The notes under the pieces: model-generated
What the model saw: only the letters and a program-made list of their open reading frames with translations
Databases searched by the model: none
What the model was told of the DNA's origin: nothing
Origin: Clostridiales bacterium
GTDB taxonomy: Bacteria > Bacillota > Clostridia > Oscillospirales > QAMX01
DNA length: 14,092 bases
Assembly (NCBI GenBank): GCA_003149835.1
Contig: QAMX01000132.1
Location: forward strand, 1-14,092
Direction: 5' to 3'
In this document: positions 14,084 through 14,092 of the stretch, piece by piece
Layout of the letters: the number at the start of each line of letters is the position of its first letter
Numbering within the stretch: position 1 is the stretch's first letter
Made by a program: the position numbers and the translations under genes

Positions 14084-14092
14084 ATCAGCCGG

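Overview
The window looks like chromosome of a GC-rich, spore-forming Firmicute, most likely a gut-type clostridium of the Oscillospirales/Ruminococcaceae kind. The evidence is a complete spoIIAA-spoIIAB-sigF operon, an Asp23-FakA (YloU-YloV) pair, clostridial-type Shine-Dalgarno sites (AGGAGG) and the C-terminal end of a surface-layer-type protein. The lineage is inferred from gene content, not from a marker gene. All thirteen recognisable genes are on the + strand, and none of the long open frames on the other strand looks like a protein.

Region by region: 1-309 is the 3' end of a probable S-layer-homology protein with its own terminator. 604-1866 is an M16 zinc peptidase. A sigma-A promoter at 1945-1973 starts a long structured leader that leads into an Asp23-family gene and fakA, closed by a terminator at 4217-4264. 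4361-5218 is a small stand-alone ABC-type ATPase of clearly lower GC, lying between fakA and recG, genes that are close neighbours in many Firmicutes. recG follows, then a two-gene ABC exporter with overlapping start and stop codons, then folC. After a 250-base leader with a perfect all-GC hairpin comes the spoIIA operon. The last gene is a winged-helix (ArsR-like) regulator with a strong promoter bracketed by two copies of one palindromic operator. The window ends with two consecutive hairpin terminators.

Most of this is housekeeping: protein processing, phospholipid precursor supply, fork repair, folate polyglutamylation and the forespore sigma-F switch. SpoIIAB holds sigma-F inactive, and dephosphorylated SpoIIAA releases it. 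The less ordinary parts are the inserted ATPase, the twin operators of the final regulator (TACG-N6-CGTA twice, 48 bp apart), the Asp23 leader with its possible 18-codon upstream frame, and the 23-bp perfect inverted repeat at the right edge. I found no convincing defence system, mobile element, CRISPR array, tRNA or rRNA.
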